Origin: Bryobacterales bacterium
Lineage (GTDB): Bacteria > Acidobacteriota > Terriglobia > Bryobacterales > Bryobacteraceae
Length of the DNA: 64,000 nucleotides
Assembly (NCBI GenBank): GCA_016716385.1
Contig: JADJWL010000005.1
Coordinates: 186,001 to 250,000, forward strand
Direction: 5' to 3'
Shown here: piece by piece, positions 12,177-21,172 of the stretch
Position numbering within the stretch: position 1 is the first letter of the stretch
Layout of the letters: each line of letters starts with the position of its first letter
Program-made: the position numbers and the translations under genes
The notes under the pieces: generated by a model
Database searches by the model: none
The model's input: only the letters and a program-made list of their open reading frames with translations
What the model was told of the DNA's origin: nothing

Positions 12177-12203
12177 ACGCGCTATCGTTTCGAAAAGCCG
12201 ATC

Positions 12204-13097
12204 ATGTCCACTTTGCAGGGCATTCTGCCCGCCCTTGTCACGCCCCTGAATGCCGATGGTGCTCTCGCCACGGCCACCGCGGAAAGACTGCTGGACTTCG
12301 TCTATCGCTCCGGCGCCGATGGCGTCTATGTCTGCGGCCAGACGGGAGAAGGCCCGCTGCTGCCGCCGGAGGTGCGGCGCGCGATGACCGAAGTCTGCGT
12401 CCGCTGTTCGCCGCCGGGGAAGAACGTGGTGGTGCATGTCGGCGCCCCGCGGCTGGACGAAGCCATCGAACTTGCGCGCCACGCCGAGCGGGCGGGGGCG
12501 CACGCGCTGTCCAGTCTGCCGCAGGGGCCGTACACCCTGCCGGAAATCCGCGGAGCCTATGAGCGGCTGGCTTCCGCCACAGGGCTGCCGTTTCTCGTGT
12601 ACTTCTTCCCGTCGGTCTGCCCGGCGCTGTCGTCGGCGGAAGCGCTGCTGGACCTCGTCCGGATCGAAAACGTCGTGGGGTTGAAGTTCACGGACTTCGA
12701 CCTGTTCAAGCTGTGGACGCTGCGCTCCGAGGGCGCTGTGGTTTTCAACGGTCACGACGAGGTCCTGGCGTCGGGTCTGCTGGCGGGCGCCAACGGCGGC
12801 ATCGGGACGTTTTACAACCTTGTCCCGGACCTGTTCGTCGAGATCTACGCTCACGCTCGTGCCGGCCGGTGGGAGCAAGCGCGCAAACCGCAGAGCGAGG
12901 TGAACGAACTGATCCGGACGACCCTGCGCTTCCCGGTACTGCCTGCCGTGAAGAAGGCTCTGGAGTGGTGCGGATTCGACTGCGGCCCCTGCATGGCGCC
13001 GCGTCTGCCGCTGACGCCGGACCAGGAGCGGGCTCTGCGGGCGGCGCTCGAGAGCACCTGCCTCGCGGACCGCATGGCGGGCGCTGCGGCCCGGTAG
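12204..13097 (+). CDS. DapA/N-acetylneuraminate-lyase family aldolase
   Basis: This is a class I (Schiff-base) pyruvate-dependent TIM-barrel aldolase of 297 residues. Visible landmarks are the carboxylate-binding motif GQTGEG (residues 45-50), the catalytic tyrosine region LVYFFPS (Tyr133) and the Schiff-base lysine in VVGLKFTD (Lys161). The family includes dihydrodipicolinate synthase, N-acetylneuraminate lyase and several 2-keto-acid aldolases. The gene is not in a lysine cluster and sits among secreted glycan-related genes, so a catabolic role is more likely than lysine synthesis; that is inference. It begins 27 bases after the RND permease. Confidence 0.85.
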   Translation: MSTLQGILPALVTPLNADGALATATAERLLDFVYRSGADGVYVCGQTGEGPLLPPEVRRAMTEVCVRCSPPGKNVVVHVGAPRLDEAIELARHAERAGAHALSSLPQGPYTLPEIRGAYERLASATGLPFLVYFFPSVCPALSSAEALLDLVRIENVVGLKFTDFDLFKLWTLRSEGAVVFNGHDEVLASGLLAGANGGIGTFYNLVPDLFVEIYAHARAGRWEQARKPQSEVNELIRTTLRFPVLPAVKKALEWCGFDCGPCMAPRLPLTPDQERALRAALESTCLADRMAGAAAR

Positions 13098-13103
13098 TCC
13101 AGT

Positions 13104-13109
13104 TATGAT
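13104..13109 (+). promoter_or_regulatory. Possible -10 element before the DUF1549/DUF1553 gene
   Basis: TATGAT matches five of six -10 consensus bases and lies in the short gap after the aldolase, about 68 bases before the preferred TTG start. No clear -35. Confidence 0.3.
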
Positions 13110-13176
13110 GAAAAGATCAGCCTGATTCCGAGCCGCGACCGTGAGGGAGCGGACTTCCGGGCAAGGGAGCGTTCCA

Positions 13177-16100
13177 TTGCGCGCAATTCTGGCCGGTATT
13201 CTCCTTGTCGCACCGCATCTCGCGGCGGCGCCGAAGATCGACTTCAACCGCGATATCCGCCCGATCCTGTCCGATCGCTGTTTCGCGTGCCACGGTCCGG
13301 ACGACGGCAAGCGCATGGCCAACCTGCGTCTGGACACGCGGGAAGGGGCTTTCGCCGAACGCAAGGGCTATGCGATCGTCAAGCCGGGCGACGCCAGGGC
13401 AAGCCGCCTGTTTGAGCGCATCGCAACGGACAAGCCCGCGCTGCGCATGCCGCCGGCACACTCGGCGGCGACGCCTGCGCTTTCTGCGGAACAGGTCGAA
13501 CTGATCCGCCGCTGGATCGACGAGGGCGCGGCGTGGGGCACTCACTGGGCCTACACGCCGCCGACGCGTCCGGCGCTGCCGCGCGTCCAGCGCGAGAACC
13601 GGGTGCGGAATCCGATCGACGCCTTTGTCCTGGCGCGACTGGAGCAGGAGGGTGTCGAGCCGTCGCCCGCCGCGGACAAGGCCACCCTCCTGCGCCGCGT
13701 GTCGTTCGACCTCACCGGCCTGCCGCCCTCTCCTGAAGAACTCGACGCGTTCCTGCGCGACCGCTCGGACGACGCTTACGAGAAGGCCGTCGAGCGCCTG
13801 CTGCTTTCGCCCCATTACGGCGAACGCATGGCGATGCAGTGGCTGGATCTGGCGCGCTACGCCGACACGCACGGCTATCACATCGACAGCCATCGCGACA
13901 TGTGGCACTGGCGGGACTGGCTGATCTCGGTCTTCAACCGCAACCTGCCGTTCGACCGGTTCACGGTCGAGCAACTCGCGGGCGACCTTCTGCCCGAGCC
14001 GTCGCAGGAACAGTTGATCGCCACCGGGTTCAACCGCAACCACATGATCAACTTCGAGGGCGGAGCGATTCCCGAGGAGTATCACGCCGAGTACGTCGCG
14101 GACCGGGTCGAGGTGACGTCGACCGTGTGGATGGGCATGACGATGGGCTGCGCCCGCTGTCACGATCACAAGTACGACCCCATCCGCCAAAAAGATTTCT
14201 ACAGCTTCTTCGCCTTCTTCAACACGGTTCCCGAGAAAGGTCTCGATGGGCGGACGGGCAACGCCGAGCCGTTCCTCCAACTGCCCTCCTACGCGCAGAA
14301 GCAGCGGCTGGATGAGGTGACGCGGCTGCTCAAACAGAAAGAAGAGGCGTTCCCTGAGAAGGAAGTGGAAGCGGCAATGGCGGAGTGGGAGAAGCAGAGG
14401 CTCGACACGCTGCCCGCGCCGCCGCGCGACGGCCTGCTGGCGCACTACGAACTCGACGCCACACTCGCCGACACATCGGGCCACTACCGGCACGGGCGCG
14501 CAGTGCGCGGCGAGGTCGTCTTCGGCGGGGGCATCGCTGGCGGATCGGCTTCCTTGAGCGGAGAAACGCACGCCAGCTTTCCCTCGGCCGCGCCCATCGC
14601 GACGGACAAACCGTTCACCATCGCCTTCTGGAATCGCGCCGCCGGAAAGCCGATCGAGCAGGTGATCCTGCACAAGGTGGAGGACGCCGCGACGCGGCGC
14701 GGGTTCGAGTTCGGTCAGGATGAGTTCATCCCGCTCCCCGAACTGAAGCGCGGCGTGCGCTTCTTCTTCCGGCTCACGCACCGCTCGCCGGACAGCGCGA
14801 TCTCTCTGCGCACCCGCGAGCGGTTCTTCTCCGGCGACTGGCATCATGCCGCGATCGTCTATGACGGCTCAGGGCGCGCCGCGGGCGTGCAGCTTTACCT
14901 CAACGGCAAGCTGCGCGAAGTGGAGGTCCTGGCAGATTCGCTGAGCGGTCCGGTGGAATCCGCCGCTCCTCTCGAAACGGGAAACAAACAAATCGCCTCG
15001 CCTTACAAGGGCAACCTCGACGACTACCGCTTCTACGGCCGCGTGCTTGCCCCGGCCGAGATTGAACAACTGGCCGTTCACGAGCCCATCCGCGTGGCGC
15101 TCTATAGCGGAGGCAAACGCTCGAAGGAAGAGCAGGACCGGCTGCGGGCGTACTTCCTCGAACGCGACGCGCCGGAACACCTGCGCGCCGCCCATGCCGA
15201 ATTGCTCGAGCTGCGGGCTGAGAAGAAGGCGCTCGACCGGGACATCCCGACTACGATGGTCATGGCGGAAATGGAGAAGCCGCGCGACACGTTCGTGCTG
15301 ATGCGCGGCGACTACCGCAGCCACGGCGAGAAGGTGACGCCCGAAGTGCCGGCCGCGCTCCCTCCGCTGCCCGCCGGCGCGCCGCGCAATCGCCTGGGCC
15401 TGGCGCAATGGCTTGTGGATCCGCGGCATCCTCTCACCGCGCGCGTCGCCGTGAACCGGTATTGGGAGATGTACTTCGGCACGGGTCTGGTCGAGACCTC
15501 GGAAGATTTCGGCTCGCAGGGCGCGCCCCCGAGCCACCCCGAATTGCTCGACTGGCTGGCGACGGAGTTCGTGCGCACTGGCTGGGACGTCAAGGCAATG
15601 CAGCGGCTGATCGTGACCTCGGCCACCTACCGGCAGGCATCGCGCGTGACGCCCCAACTGCTGGAACGCGATCCACGCAACCGGCTGCTGGCGCGGGGTC
15701 CACGATTCCGGCTCCCCGCCGAGGTGGTCCGCGACAATGCGCTGGCGGTGAGCGGTCTGCTGAATTCTCAGTTGGGCGGACCCAGTGTGTTCCCGTATCA
15801 ACCGCCCAACGTTTGGGAAGAGATCGCGTACGGCGACGTCTTCTCCGCGCAGACGTATTCACAAAGCCATGGCGCCGATCTTTACCGCCGCAGCCTGTAC
15901 ACGTTCTGGAAGCGCACCGCGCCGCCGCCGGCGATGATGACCTTCGACGCGCCGGACCGCGAGAAGTGCACCGCGCGGCGGTCCCGCACGAACACGCCGC
16001 TGCAGGCGCTTGTGCTGTTGAACGACCCCACGTATGTCGAAGCAGCTCGCGCGCTGGCGGGCGGCATGATTCACCACGGCGGCCGCGATCCGGGCCAGCG

Positions 16101-16341
16101 CATCCGCTACGCCTACAAGCGCGTTCTGGCCCGCGCGCCTCACTCGAAGGAGGTGCAGGTGCTGCGCGACCTTGCAGAACGGCAACAGGCCGAATACCGG
16201 AAGTCGCCGGAGCTGGCGCGCGATCTGCTCGGCGTGGGCGAAACGGAGGCGGACCGCGGTGTGCGTCCCGATGAACTGGCGGCGTGGACGGTGGTTGCGA
16301 GCACCATTCTCAACCTCGACGAAGCGATCAGCAAGGAGTAG
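13177..16341 (+). CDS. Secreted PSCyt1-DUF1549-LamG-DUF1553 protein
   Basis: These large secreted proteins are typical of Planctomycetes and Acidobacteria and are paired with DUF1501 proteins; their biochemical role is not established. The TTG at 13177 is chosen because it gives an immediate signal peptide (RAILAGILLVAPHLAAA) and follows AAGGGAG, giving 1054 residues. A GTG 36 bases earlier is the alternative. A c-type haem site CFACH is at residues 35-39. A DUF1549 region follows, containing a second CxxCH (Cys325-His329). A concanavalin-like LamG domain spans roughly residues 410-630, and a C-terminal DUF1553 domain follows. The stop is two bases before the ATG of the DUF1501 gene, so they form one operon. 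Confidence 0.9.
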   Translation: MRAILAGILLVAPHLAAAPKIDFNRDIRPILSDRCFACHGPDDGKRMANLRLDTREGAFAERKGYAIVKPGDARASRLFERIATDKPALRMPPAHSAATPALSAEQVELIRRWIDEGAAWGTHWAYTPPTRPALPRVQRENRVRNPIDAFVLARLEQEGVEPSPAADKATLLRRVSFDLTGLPPSPEELDAFLRDRSDDAYEKAVERLLLSPHYGERMAMQWLDLARYADTHGYHIDSHRDMWHWRDWLISVFNRNLPFDRFTVEQLAGDLLPEPSQEQLIATGFNRNHMINFEGGAIPEEYHAEYVADRVEVTSTVWMGMTMGCARCHDHKYDPIRQKDFYSFFAFFNTVPEKGLDGRTGNAEPFLQLPSYAQKQRLDEVTRLLKQKEEAFPEKEVEAAMAEWEKQRLDTLPAPPRDGLLAHYELDATLADTSGHYRHGRAVRGEVVFGGGIAGGSASLSGETHASFPSAAPIATDKPFTIAFWNRAAGKPIEQVILHKVEDAATRRGFEFGQDEFIPLPELKRGVRFFFRLTHRSPDSAISLRTRERFFSGDWHHAAIVYDGSGRAAGVQLYLNGKLREVEVLADSLSGPVESAAPLETGNKQIASPYKGNLDDYRFYGRVLAPAEIEQLAVHEPIRVALYSGGKRSKEEQDRLRAYFLERDAPEHLRAAHAELLELRAEKKALDRDIPTTMVMAEMEKPRDTFVLMRGDYRSHGEKVTPEVPAALPPLPAGAPRNRLGLAQWLVDPRHPLTARVAVNRYWEMYFGTGLVETSEDFGSQGAPPSHPELLDWLATEFVRTGWDVKAMQRLIVTSATYRQASRVTPQLLERDPRNRLLARGPRFRLPAEVVRDNALAVSGLLNSQLGGPSVFPYQPPNVWEEIAYGDVFSAQTYSQSHGADLYRRSLYTFWKRTAPPPAMMTFDAPDREKCTARRSRTNTPLQALVLLNDPTYVEAARALAGGMIHHGGRDPGQRIRYAYKRVLARAPHSKEVQVLRDLAERQQAEYRKSPELARDLLGVGETEADRGVRPDELAAWTVVASTILNLDEAISKE

Positions 16342-16343
16342 CG

Positions 16344-17786
16344 ATGCATCCAGCCGATGAATTCCAGCAGACTCTGACGCGGCGCCACTTCTTCGGACGC
16401 ACGGCCACCGGACTCGGCATGGCCGCGCTGGCATCGCTCTTCCAACGCGACGCCAGCGCGGCGACAGCGGGCCTCGACGGCTTGCCGCATTTCGCGCCGA
16501 AAGCGAAGCGCGTCATCTTCCTGCACCAGTCTGGCGGCCCGTCGCACATCGAGCTGTTCGACTACAAGCCGCAACTCGGGAAGCTGCACGGCCAGGAACT
16601 GCCGGATTCGGTGCGCCGCGGCCAGCGCATCACGGGCATGACCTCAGGCCAATCGACTTTCCCGGTAGTCGCGCCAATCTACAAGTTTCGGCAGCACGGG
16701 CAGTCCGGCACGTGGCTGAGCGAGTTGATCCCGTACCACGGCAAGATCGTCGACGATATCGCGATCGTCAAGACCGTCCACACCGACGCGATCAATCACG
16801 ACCCGGCGATCACGTTCATCCAAAGCGGCAGCCAGCAGCCGGGACGTCCCAGCCTTGGCTCCTGGGTGAGCTATGGCTTGGGGACCGAGAACGAGAACCT
16901 GCCCGCCTTCGTCGTCTTCGTCTCACAGACGAGCGGGCTCAACATCGATCAGCCTCTGTTCTCGCGGCTGTGGGGTGCGGGCTTCCTGCCGTCGAACTAC
17001 CAGGGCGTGCAATTCCGCTCCGGCGGCGACCCGGTCCTCTACCTCTCCGATCCTCCGGGCATCTCGCGCGACGGCCGCCGCCGCATGCTGGATAGCCTGG
17101 AGAGTCTCAACCGCATGCGGCACGATGCGTTCGGCGACCCGGAGATCGAGACGCGCATCGGGCAGTACGAGATGGCGTTCCGCATGCAAACGTCAGTGCC
17201 GGAGTTGATGGATTTGTCGAAGGAGCCGGAGTCGACGTTCGAACTCTACGGCCCGGATTCACGCAAGCCCGGGACGTATGCCTTCCACTGCCTGATGGCG
17301 CGCCGTCTGGCTGAGCGCGGCGTCCGGTTCATCCAACTCTACAAGCGCGGCTGGGACCAGCACGGCGATCTGCCTCGCGACCTTGCGCTCCAGTGCCAGG
17401 CGACCGACCAGCCGTCGGCTGCGCTCGTGATGGACTTGAAGCAGCGCGGTCTGCTCGACGACACTCTTGTCGTGTGGGGCGGGGAATTCGGCCGCACCAT
17501 TTACTGCCAAGGCAAGCTCACGGCGACCAACTACGGGCGCGACCATCATCCCCGCTGCTTCACGATGTGGATGGCCGGAGGCGGCGTCAAACCGGGGTTG
17601 GTGATGGGCCAGACCGACGACCACAGCTACAACATCGTCGAAGACCCGGTGCATGTCCACGACCTGCAGGCCACGATCCTGCACTCGCTCGGTATCGATC
17701 ACACACGCCTGACGTACAAGTTCCAGGGCCGCTGGTTCCGCCTGACCGACGTGCACGGCGAAGTTGTGAAGAAGATGCTGGCGTAA
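16344..17786 (+). CDS. DUF1501 protein, Tat-exported
   Basis: DUF1501 proteins belong to the alkaline-phosphatase/sulfatase-like fold group and are nearly always encoded beside DUF1549/1553 proteins. The 480-residue product starts with a twin-arginine signal (RRHFFGRTATGLGMAALAS). The motif VIFLHQSGGPSHIELFDYKP follows, then a late metal-site-like block DTLVVWGGEFGRT and DHHPRCFTMWMAGGGVKPG. The ATG at 16344 is preceded by AAGGAG inside the upstream stop region; an upstream in-frame start would overlap the previous gene without benefit. The substrate is unknown. A joint role with the cytochrome-like partner in envelope polymer turnover is only a suggestion. Confidence 0.92.
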   Translation: MHPADEFQQTLTRRHFFGRTATGLGMAALASLFQRDASAATAGLDGLPHFAPKAKRVIFLHQSGGPSHIELFDYKPQLGKLHGQELPDSVRRGQRITGMTSGQSTFPVVAPIYKFRQHGQSGTWLSELIPYHGKIVDDIAIVKTVHTDAINHDPAITFIQSGSQQPGRPSLGSWVSYGLGTENENLPAFVVFVSQTSGLNIDQPLFSRLWGAGFLPSNYQGVQFRSGGDPVLYLSDPPGISRDGRRRMLDSLESLNRMRHDAFGDPEIETRIGQYEMAFRMQTSVPELMDLSKEPESTFELYGPDSRKPGTYAFHCLMARRLAERGVRFIQLYKRGWDQHGDLPRDLALQCQATDQPSAALVMDLKQRGLLDDTLVVWGGEFGRTIYCQGKLTATNYGRDHHPRCFTMWMAGGGVKPGLVMGQTDDHSYNIVEDPVHVHDLQATILHSLGIDHTRLTYKFQGRWFRLTDVHGEVVKKMLA

Positions 17787-17794
17787 GGCAGGGT

Positions 17795-18478
17795 TCAGCG
17801 CCCAATTTCGTCGAGCACGGAGCGCATCGCCGCCGCGGGATCCCCGGCGCGGGTGATCTGGCGGCCCATCACGAGATAGTTCGCCCCGGCCCGCAGGGCT
17901 TCGGCCGGGGTCGCGACCCGCTTCTGGTCCCCTTTTGCCGCTCCGGCCGAGCGGACCCCCGGCGTCACCAGGATCGCGTCTGGCCCGATCAGACGCCGCA
18001 ATGATGCGGCCTCAAGAGGCGATGCGACCAGACCGTCGATGCCGGCTTCCATGGCTTTACGCGCCCGTAGCGCGACCAGGTCTTCGACCGCGCAAGGATA
18101 GCCAAGATCGGCCAGATCCTGCTGGTCGAAGCTCGTCAACACGGTGACAGCCAGCAACTGCAGATTGGCCGATCCGCGCCCCTCGACCGCAGCGCGCATC
18201 ACGGCTGCGCTCCCGTGCACTGTCAGAAAGCGGACTCCGGCGCGCGCCACCTGCGTCACCGCGCGCTTCACGGTTTCGCCGATGTCATACAGTTTCAAGT
18301 CGAGAAAGACGTCCTTGCCCTGTCCGAGCAGTTCGCGGACAAACTCCATGCCGGCTGCGGCGTATAGCTCCATGCCGACCTTGTAGAACCCTGCCGAGTC
18401 GCCCAGTTTAGTCACCAGGGCGCGAGCTTCTTCGGCGGATTCGACATCGAGGGCAACGATGATGGGGTTGTGTGTCAT
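17795..18478 (-). CDS. pyrF: Orotidine 5'-phosphate decarboxylase
   Basis: This enzyme makes UMP from OMP, the last step of pyrimidine synthesis. The 227-residue TIM-barrel protein shows IIVALDV at the N-terminus and the catalytic Asp/Lys signature DLKLYDIGETV. It also has VHGSAAVM, and the phosphate-binding end motifs LVTPGVRSAGAAKGDQKR and YLVMGRQIT. The ATG at 18478 overlaps the selD stop as ATGA and is preferred to a TTG nine bases upstream. It is the last gene of the minus-strand operon and ends eight bases from the convergent DUF1501 gene. Confidence 0.96.
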   Translation of the reverse strand: MTHNPIIVALDVESAEEARALVTKLGDSAGFYKVGMELYAAAGMEFVRELLGQGKDVFLDLKLYDIGETVKRAVTQVARAGVRFLTVHGSAAVMRAAVEGRGSANLQLLAVTVLTSFDQQDLADLGYPCAVEDLVALRARKAMEAGIDGLVASPLEAASLRRLIGPDAILVTPGVRSAGAAKGDQKRVATPAEALRAGANYLVMGRQITRAGDPAAAMRSVLDEIGR

Positions 18479-19494
18479 ATGAGACAAATTGGCGACGCGC
18501 CGCGTTTCAGGACCCGGCCGATGCGTCGCGCACCGGGCAACTGGCGCTCCAGTGCCTCCGCGCCCGCGTCAGGCAGCGCAATCAGCAGGCCGCCCGAGGT
18601 CTGGGGATCGTACAGCAAATTCTCGATATCCTCGGGCACGTTATCCGCTTTCTCCACCGCGCAGGAGGCAAACTCGCGATTGTTCTTGAGGCCCCCAGGC
18701 AGCGCTCCCCGCCGAGCGTAGTCCAGAGCGCCGGGCAGCAGCGGAACGCGCGCCGCCTCGATCTCCAGCGTGACGCCCGATCCAAGCGCCATTTCCCGGC
18801 CGTGTCCCATGAGGCCGAAGCCCGTGACATCGGTGACGCCGTGGGCATCATGCTCCAGCATCCGCTCGCAGGCCTCGCGGTTCAACCGCAGCATCGATGC
18901 GACCGCCTCCGCGATGTGCTCGTCGCTCGCCAGACCGCGCTTGAGGGCGGTCGTGATCACGCCAGTTCCAAGCGCCTTGGTAAGCACGAGCGCATCTCCA
19001 GGGCGCGCACCGGCGTTGGCAAGTACTCGGTCCGGATGAATCGTTCCTGTCACGGCGTACCCGAATTTGATCTCTTCGTCGTTGATCGAGTGGCCGCCGA
19101 GGATGACGCAGCCGGCCTCGTGCATCTTTTCGGCGCCGCCTTTCAGAATCTCTTCCAGGTCTTCGAGGTCGCCCTTCTGCGGGAACGCGACGATCGACAG
19201 CGCCGATACCGGACGCCCGCCCATAGCGTACACGTCGCTCAGGGCATTGGCCGCGGCGATGGCTCCGAAGGTGAACGGGTCGTCGACAATCGGCGTGAAA
19301 AAGTCCACGGTCTGCACCAGCGCGAGGTCGGGCGTCAAACGATACACTCCGGCGTCGTCGCTGGTGTCGAAGCCAACGAGGACGTTTTCGTTTGTTACGC
19401 GCGGCACGGCCGCGAGCACCCTGTCCAAAACCTTTGGACTCAGCTTGGACGCTCAGCCGGCCGCTTTGACGTGCGCCGTCAGCTTCTTTGCCAT
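18475..19494 (-). CDS. selD: Selenide, water dikinase containing selenocysteine (UGA at codon 14)
   Basis: SelD makes selenophosphate, the selenium donor for selenocysteine and selenouridine. The uninterrupted frame starts only at a TTG (19428) and lacks the catalytic N-terminus. Reading upstream in the same frame gives an ATG at 19494 and an N-terminus of the form KLTAHVKAAG-U-ASKLSP, where U is a TGA at 19455-19453. This places the UGA exactly at the essential Cys17 of E. coli SelD, with the partner lysine three residues later (Lys17 here). The full product is 339 residues, the usual SelD length. Downstream are the family motifs LVGFDTSDDAGVYRL and VQTVDFFTPIVDDPF. A stem-loop with apical GGU begins at the UGA. 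The start overlaps nadD by 16 bases. Confidence 0.92.
19414..19455 (-). promoter_or_regulatory. Candidate bacterial SECIS element in selD
   Basis: Starting at the UGA, GAGCGTCC (19454-19447) can pair with GGGTGCTC (19421-19414) as eight pairs, two of them G-U. Inside it GTCCAAA (19439-19433) pairs perfectly with TTTGGAC (19429-19423), leaving the apical loop GGU. Twenty bases separate the UGA from the loop. The E. coli fdhF element has a GGU-containing loop at about 18 bases. The structure is within the coding sequence, as bacterial SECIS elements are. Confidence 0.85.
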
Positions 19495-20069
19495 TGCTTC
19501 AATGGTACGCCGTAGAGCCCGTTCTCACGGATATAAGCGAGCACCGCGGGCGCTAGACCTTCGGCATCTCCCGTGGCTGCCAGCGCGCCGCGGATCCCGG
19601 ACGACGAGTGTTCGAGAGACAACGTGTCGAGCCGGTGGACCCGCGCGCCCGTGGGGATACTATACCGGTGGCCCGGACGGCTCACGACGATGAACTCCAC
19701 TGCCCGTAGCACATCCCGCCAGCGCACCCAGGTTTCGATTTCCGCGAACGCGTCCGCACCGATCAGGAAGAACAGTTGGTCCGCGGGGTCGATTTGCCGT
19801 CGCAGGCGCCCGATCGTATCGATCGAGTAGCTGTGCGTCGTGCCTGCATCGAGCCGCGATGCTTCGAGGCGTTCATCTCCGGCGAGTGCAAGTTCGAGCA
19901 TGCGCACCCGGTGCTCGTAGGGCGCGCGGAGGTCCTTATGCGGGGGGTTATCCGCCGGGACGAACAGCACGCGGCTGAGCGCAAAAGCATCCGCCGCTTC
20001 GCGCGCCACCCGTACGTGTCCCTCATGCACGGGGTCGAACCCGCCACCGTAGAGGGCCAGCCGGGACAC
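19479..20069 (-). CDS. nadD: Nicotinate-nucleotide adenylyltransferase
   Basis: This enzyme adenylates nicotinate mononucleotide in NAD synthesis. The 196 residues carry the nucleotidyltransferase signature GGGFDPVHEGHVRVA at the N-terminus (the family has GG-S/T-FDP-H-GH). The C-terminal ISSTxIR-equivalent appears as HSSSGIRGAL. It sits two bases after the DUF1080 gene on the same strand and its end overlaps the Sec-containing selD start, so all are probably co-transcribed. Confidence 0.94.
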   Translation of the reverse strand: MSRLALYGGGFDPVHEGHVRVAREAADAFALSRVLFVPADNPPHKDLRAPYEHRVRMLELALAGDERLEASRLDAGTTHSYSIDTIGRLRRQIDPADQLFFLIGADAFAEIETWVRWRDVLRAVEFIVVSRPGHRYSIPTGARVHRLDTLSLEHSSSGIRGALAATGDAEGLAPAVLAYIRENGLYGVPLKQWQRS

Positions 20070-20071
20070 GG

Positions 20072-20674
20072 CTATTTCAGGACCTTGATGGCGATGTCGC
20101 GGAAATGGGCCTGCATCGGCGGACCGCGATGGAGTTGCAGCGCGATGACGCCCCGGAGCCGCGCCGAGTCCTGCAACTCGGCGGTGACCAGGCCATTCAG
20201 CTTGACGGTGATGCGGTCGCCCTGGCAGGTGATCTCGTAGTCGTTCCAGTCCGTGGCGCGGATGACCTTCTCGGCCTTGTCCTTCCAGCCGTTCACCAGG
20301 ATGCCGCGCGTCCCCTTCTCGTCGTAGATCGAGCCCCAGTAGTTGTTCTCGGCCATATCGGCCTGGTAGCCCGCCACCACCCAGTTGGGCAGCGCCTCGC
20401 TGCGGAACTGAATCCCGCTGTTGTGGTTGCGCAGCTTCACTTTGGCCCGCAGGACGAAATCGCCGAACGATTCCCTGGTGATCAGGAACGAGTTGGTTTC
20501 AAGCGTGACGCCTTCGGTGGACCCGACAATCATGCCGTCGCGCACCGACCACAGGCGCGGATCGCCATCCCAGCCGTCGAGATTCTTGCCATTGAACAGC
20601 GGCCGGAAGCCGTCCTGCGCCCAACCGCCCTGCACGGCGAACAGCAGAGTCAACGCCAGTAAAGCCGCGCGCAT
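20072..20674 (-). CDS. Secreted DUF1080 (3-keto-disaccharide hydrolase-like) protein
   Basis: This is a single-domain DUF1080 protein of 200 residues with a signal peptide (LLALTLLFAVQGGWAQ). The LamG-like jelly-roll fold is recognisable by FRPLFNGKNLDGWDGDPRLWSVRDGMIVG, by HNSGIQFRSEA, and by a C-terminal GVIALQLHRGPPMQAHFRDI motif. Some members hydrolyse 3-keto-glycosides; whether this one does is not shown. It begins two bases after the cyclophilin gene stop and ends two bases before nadD, within an operon of unrelated housekeeping genes. Confidence 0.88.
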   Translation of the reverse strand: MRAALLALTLLFAVQGGWAQDGFRPLFNGKNLDGWDGDPRLWSVRDGMIVGSTEGVTLETNSFLITRESFGDFVLRAKVKLRNHNSGIQFRSEALPNWVVAGYQADMAENNYWGSIYDEKGTRGILVNGWKDKAEKVIRATDWNDYEITCQGDRITVKLNGLVTAELQDSARLRGVIALQLHRGPPMQAHFRDIAIKVLK

Positions 20675-20676
20675 CG

Positions 20677-21165
20677 TTATACCCTTTCGATCGTGACCTT
20701 GTTCACCACAACAGGCTCGACCGGCCGGTCCTGCGGGCCGCGCGGCACGCGCGAGATCGCTTCGACCACGTCGTAGCCCTCCACCACTTCGCCGAACACG
20801 CTATGGCGGTCGTCGAGCCAGTTGGTGGCGGCGACCGTAATGAAGAACTGGCTGCCGTTGGTGTTGGGGCCGGCGTTCGCCATCGACAGGATGCCCGGCC
20901 TGTCGTGCCGCAGCTCGGGGTGAAATTCGTCAGCGAAGCGGTAGCCGGGACCGCCTCGTCCGGAGCCTTCCGGGCAGCCGCCCTGGATCATGAAGTCGGG
21001 GATGACGCGGTGGAAGGTGAGGCCGTCGTAAAAGGGCTTGCCGGTCTTGGCTCCTTCGGCGAGTTCGACGAAGTTGGCGACCGTGTTCGGCACTTTGTCC
21101 GCGAACAGGCGGATCTTGAATACGCCCGCGGAGGTATCGAAGAGGGCGTAGGTTTCATTGGGCAT
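20677..21165 (-). CDS. Cyclophilin-type peptidyl-prolyl cis-trans isomerase
   Basis: This is a cytoplasmic single-domain cyclophilin of 162 residues that assists proline-limited folding. Family motifs present are FHRVIPDFMIQGG, MANAGPNTNGSQFFIT and HSVFGEVVEGYDVV. No signal peptide is visible. The ATG at 21165 is preferred over a longer in-frame start at 21204, which overlaps the SDR gene end. A TACAAT hexamer lies only seven bases upstream, so the transcript is probably leaderless. It heads the minus-strand cluster cyclophilin-DUF1080-nadD-selD-pyrF. Confidence 0.93.
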   Translation of the reverse strand: MPNETYALFDTSAGVFKIRLFADKVPNTVANFVELAEGAKTGKPFYDGLTFHRVIPDFMIQGGCPEGSGRGGPGYRFADEFHPELRHDRPGILSMANAGPNTNGSQFFITVAATNWLDDRHSVFGEVVEGYDVVEAISRVPRGPQDRPVEPVVVNKVTIERV

Positions 21166-21172
21166 ACAAGCG

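Noticed and set aside
11382..14847. Long open frames on the minus strand opposite the permease, aldolase and DUF1549 genes
   Set aside because: No family motifs, low-complexity Arg/His composition, no ribosome sites; explained by third-position GC bias of the sense genes.
19428..19428. TTG at 19428 as the selD start
   Set aside because: It would remove the catalytic N-terminus conserved in all SelD proteins; the frame continues upstream through a UGA that sits exactly at the catalytic cysteine and is followed by a SECIS-like fold.
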